From positions 1-6,800 of the forward strand of contig CAADWC010000178.1 of NCBI GenBank assembly GCA_900752625.1: a stretch of DNA of 6,800 nucleotides, read 5' to 3'. Origin of the DNA: Oscillospiraceae bacterium. GTDB taxonomy: Bacteria; Bacillota; Clostridia; Oscillospirales; Ruminococcaceae. The translations under genes were made by a program, and so were the position numbers. This document shows, piece by piece, positions 5,065-6,800 of this stretch (its first letter is position 1; every line of letters begins with the position of its first letter). The notes under the pieces are model-generated. The model saw only the letters and a program-made list of their open reading frames with translations. It was not told the origin of the DNA and did not search any database.

Positions 5065-6800
5065 TTATTCAAACTGGCTGTAATAAAGAGACGCATATGC
5101 GCCGTTCTTTTTCAGCAGCTCCTTGTGATTGCCCTGTTCTATGATATTGCCCTGCTCCATAAACAGGATCGTGTCTGCGTCCCGTATGGTGGAAAGCCGG
5201 TGCGCGATCACGAAGCTGGTTCTTCCGTTCATCAGCTTTTTCATAGCCTTGCCGATCTCCGCTTCTGTGCGAGTGTCTACGCTGGAAGTCGCCTCGTCCA
5301 GAATAATGATCGGCGGGTTGCATAAAAATACACGCGCTATGGTCAGAAGCTGCCGCTGACCTGCGGACAGGTTGGAAGCTTCATTGTCCAGTATGGTGTC
5401 GTAGCCTTTGGGCATTGTACGGATGAAGTAGTCCACCTTAGCGGCTTTGGCCGCTGCAATAATTTCTTCACGGGTGGCGTCGGGCTTGCTGTAGGCGATA
5501 TTTTCGGCTACCGTACCGCCGAACAGCCAGGTATCCTGTAAAACCATACCGAAGTTTTTTCGCAGACCGCTGCGGGTCATCTCGGCGGCGTTCACGCCGT
5601 CTACTGTAATTTTACCACTGTTTACCTCATAGAACCTCATCAGCAGGTTGACCAGTGTGATTTTTCCTGCGCCGGTGCTGCCTACTACGGCGATCTTCTG
5701 CCCCGGCTTTGCTTCAAAGCTGATGTCCTTCATCAGTATTTTATCCGGGTTGTATCCAAAGCTTACATGTTCAAAAGCAATACGTCCTTCTGCCCGTTCC
5801 AGTACTGCCGGATGGACGGGATCAGGGATTTCCTCTTCATCGTCCAGCAGCTCAAAGGTACGTTTTGCAGACGCCAGCGCCGACTGAAGAGAGTTGATCA
5901 TAAAAGACGCCTCGGTAAGCGGCTCCGCCGTCTGGTTGATATACTGGAAGAAAGCCTGCACAACGCCTACCGTCATCGTTCCGTTCAGCATTGCCCGGCC
6001 TGCTATAATGGCGATGACTACGTGTGCAAGACGGGTCAGCAGACGAATCAGCGGATTGACGCAGTTGGTCAAAAAGTCAGCTTTCTGGTTGGCGACGCGG
6101 TTCTTCTCCGCAGCGGCGGCTACCTGTTCCTGGCTTTCAGCTTCGTGATTATATGCCTTGATAACGTTTCGTCCGTTATAATACTCCTCGACAATACCGG
6201 TCAGCTCGCCGATGGTTTCCTGACGTTCAATGGCACAGCGAAGGTTTTTCTTAGCGACGATTTGTGTGATCCACATACTGGCAAGCATGAACACAAGAAA
6301 AATGCAGGTCAGAGAAACGCTGTAATAGAACATTACGACAAGAGAGCCGATCACTGTACCGATTGCAACCAGCAATTTCAGCAGACCCGTCTGGAGTACC
6401 TCTGCAATTTTATCAAGGTCGCTGGTAACGCGGCTTAAAATCTCTCCGGCTTTGTTCTGATCGAAGAAACGAAGCGGCAGTCGATTCAGTTTCCTGGCAA
6501 TCTGATTTCTCAGATTAAGGTTCAGGCTTTCCGCCACATTAGCCATCAGATAGGATTGCAGATAGTAGAAGATCCAGGTCAAAAAGTACTGAACGCTTAG
6601 CTGGGTCAGTTCTTTACCCATATTCGTCCACAAAACGGAAAACGAAGTTCCTTCTTTCCATGCCGCCTGAATGCTCTGCCACAGATGGTCGATAACCTTT
6701 GCGCTGTACATAGGGTTATAGATGCTCAGAGCAATGTATATGATAATTGAAACAGCAACTATCGTAAGCCGGACGTGCTGACCTTTCAGCTGGCTGAACA
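5065..6800 (-). CDS. ABC exporter half-transporter (membrane domain plus ATPase), N-terminus cut by window edge
   Basis: The reading frame stays open from its TAA (5065-5067) to the right edge. The Met codon at 6709-6711 is internal, because about 29 further codons upstream encode a membrane helix (LTIVAVSIIIYIALSIY). The protein is a type I exporter: a membrane domain with several helices (for example LLVAIGTVIGSLVVMFYY and HVVIAIIAG) and the coupling sequence LPLRFFDQNKAGEILSR, then a C-terminal ATPase. The ATPase shows an A-loop Tyr (FGYNP), the Q-loop (VLQDTWLFGG), signature LSAGQ (5356-5370), Walker B IIILDEATSS with its catalytic Glu, and the H-loop AHRLST. Walker A (5656-5682) reads GSTGAGKIT: Ile stands where Thr or Ser normally binds magnesium. 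Close relatives usually work as heterodimers with a second half-transporter, likely encoded just upstream (right of the window). They export drugs, lipids or peptides; the substrate here is unknown. The promoter is outside the window. Confidence 0.92.
   Translation of the reverse strand, partial: FSQLKGQHVRLTIVAVSIIIYIALSIYNPMYSAKVIDHLWQSIQAAWKEGTSFSVLWTNMGKELTQLSVQYFLTWIFYYLQSYLMANVAESLNLNLRNQIARKLNRLPLRFFDQNKAGEILSRVTSDLDKIAEVLQTGLLKLLVAIGTVIGSLVVMFYYSVSLTCIFLVFMLASMWITQIVAKKNLRCAIERQETIGELTGIVEEYYNGRNVIKAYNHEAESQEQVAAAAEKNRVANQKADFLTNCVNPLIRLLTRLAHVVIAIIAGRAMLNGTMTVGVVQAFFQYINQTAEPLTEASFMINSLQSALASAKRTFELLDDEEEIPDPVHPAVLERAEGRIAFEHVSFGYNPDKILMKDISFEAKPGQKIAVVGSTGAGKITLVNLLMRFYEVNSGKITVDGVNAAEMTRSGLRKNFGMVLQDTWLFGGTVAENIAYSKPDATREEIIAAAKAAKVDYFIRTMPKGYDTILDNEASNLSAGQRQLLTIARVFLCNPPIIILDEATSSVDTRTEAEIGKAMKKLMNGRTSFVIAHRLSTIRDADTILFMEQGNIIEQGNHKELLKKNGAYASLYYSQFE

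Noticed and set aside
5356..5370. LSAGQ instead of LSGGQ in the ABC signature
   Set aside because: LSAGQ is a common variant among clostridial exporter half-transporters and is not a sign of inactivation.
5767..6438. 223-codon open frame on the plus strand
   Set aside because: It is antisense to the ABC exporter, whose motifs are clear on the minus strand; its product looks like no known family.
6709..6711. ATG as the start of the ABC exporter gene
   Set aside because: The frame is open upstream to the window edge and encodes a membrane helix that belongs to the first transmembrane segment, so this Met is internal.

Overview
The window looks like chromosomal DNA of a low-to-mid GC Firmicute, most likely a gut clostridium of the Ruminococcus/Oscillospiraceae kind. 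I infer this from strong AGGAGG-type ribosome sites, sigma-A-like promoters with AT-rich -10 boxes, and protein families typical of anaerobic Clostridia (DUF1848, class M sirtuin with zinc macrodomain, clostridial LSAGQ-type ABC exporters). No tRNA, rRNA, CRISPR array, insertion sequence or phage gene is visible.

Layout. Positions 1-210 hold the last 69 codons of a membrane permease, probably of an iron/2-aminoethylphosphonate-type ABC importer. A 387-base gene-free stretch follows, with two short palindromes and a good promoter (490-518). This promoter drives a two-gene unit: a metallo-beta-lactamase-like protein that has lost most of its metal ligands (598-1389) and an NAD(P)H-binding atypical SDR protein (1432-2058). 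The unit is closed by a hairpin at 2075-2101.

A second promoter (2206-2234, TTGCAA-N17-TATAAT) starts the most interesting unit. It holds a DUF1848 protein with a cysteine-rich, radical-SAM-like C-terminus (2260-3186), a zinc-type macrodomain hydrolase (3333-4097) and an overlapping class M sirtuin, SirTM (4048-4914). The last two are a writer/eraser pair for protein ADP-ribosylation. In family knowledge the sirtuin ADP-ribosylates a lipoylated GcvH-like carrier and the macrodomain removes the mark. No GcvH-like or lipoate ligase gene is present here. The DUF1848 gene sits in the upstream position, which makes it a candidate partner or target of the system.

A hairpin with T-tracts on both sides (4981-5038) separates this unit from a convergent gene on the minus strand (5065 to the right edge). 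That gene encodes most of a type I ABC exporter half-transporter with fused membrane and ATPase domains. Its Walker A motif carries Ile where Thr/Ser is expected.
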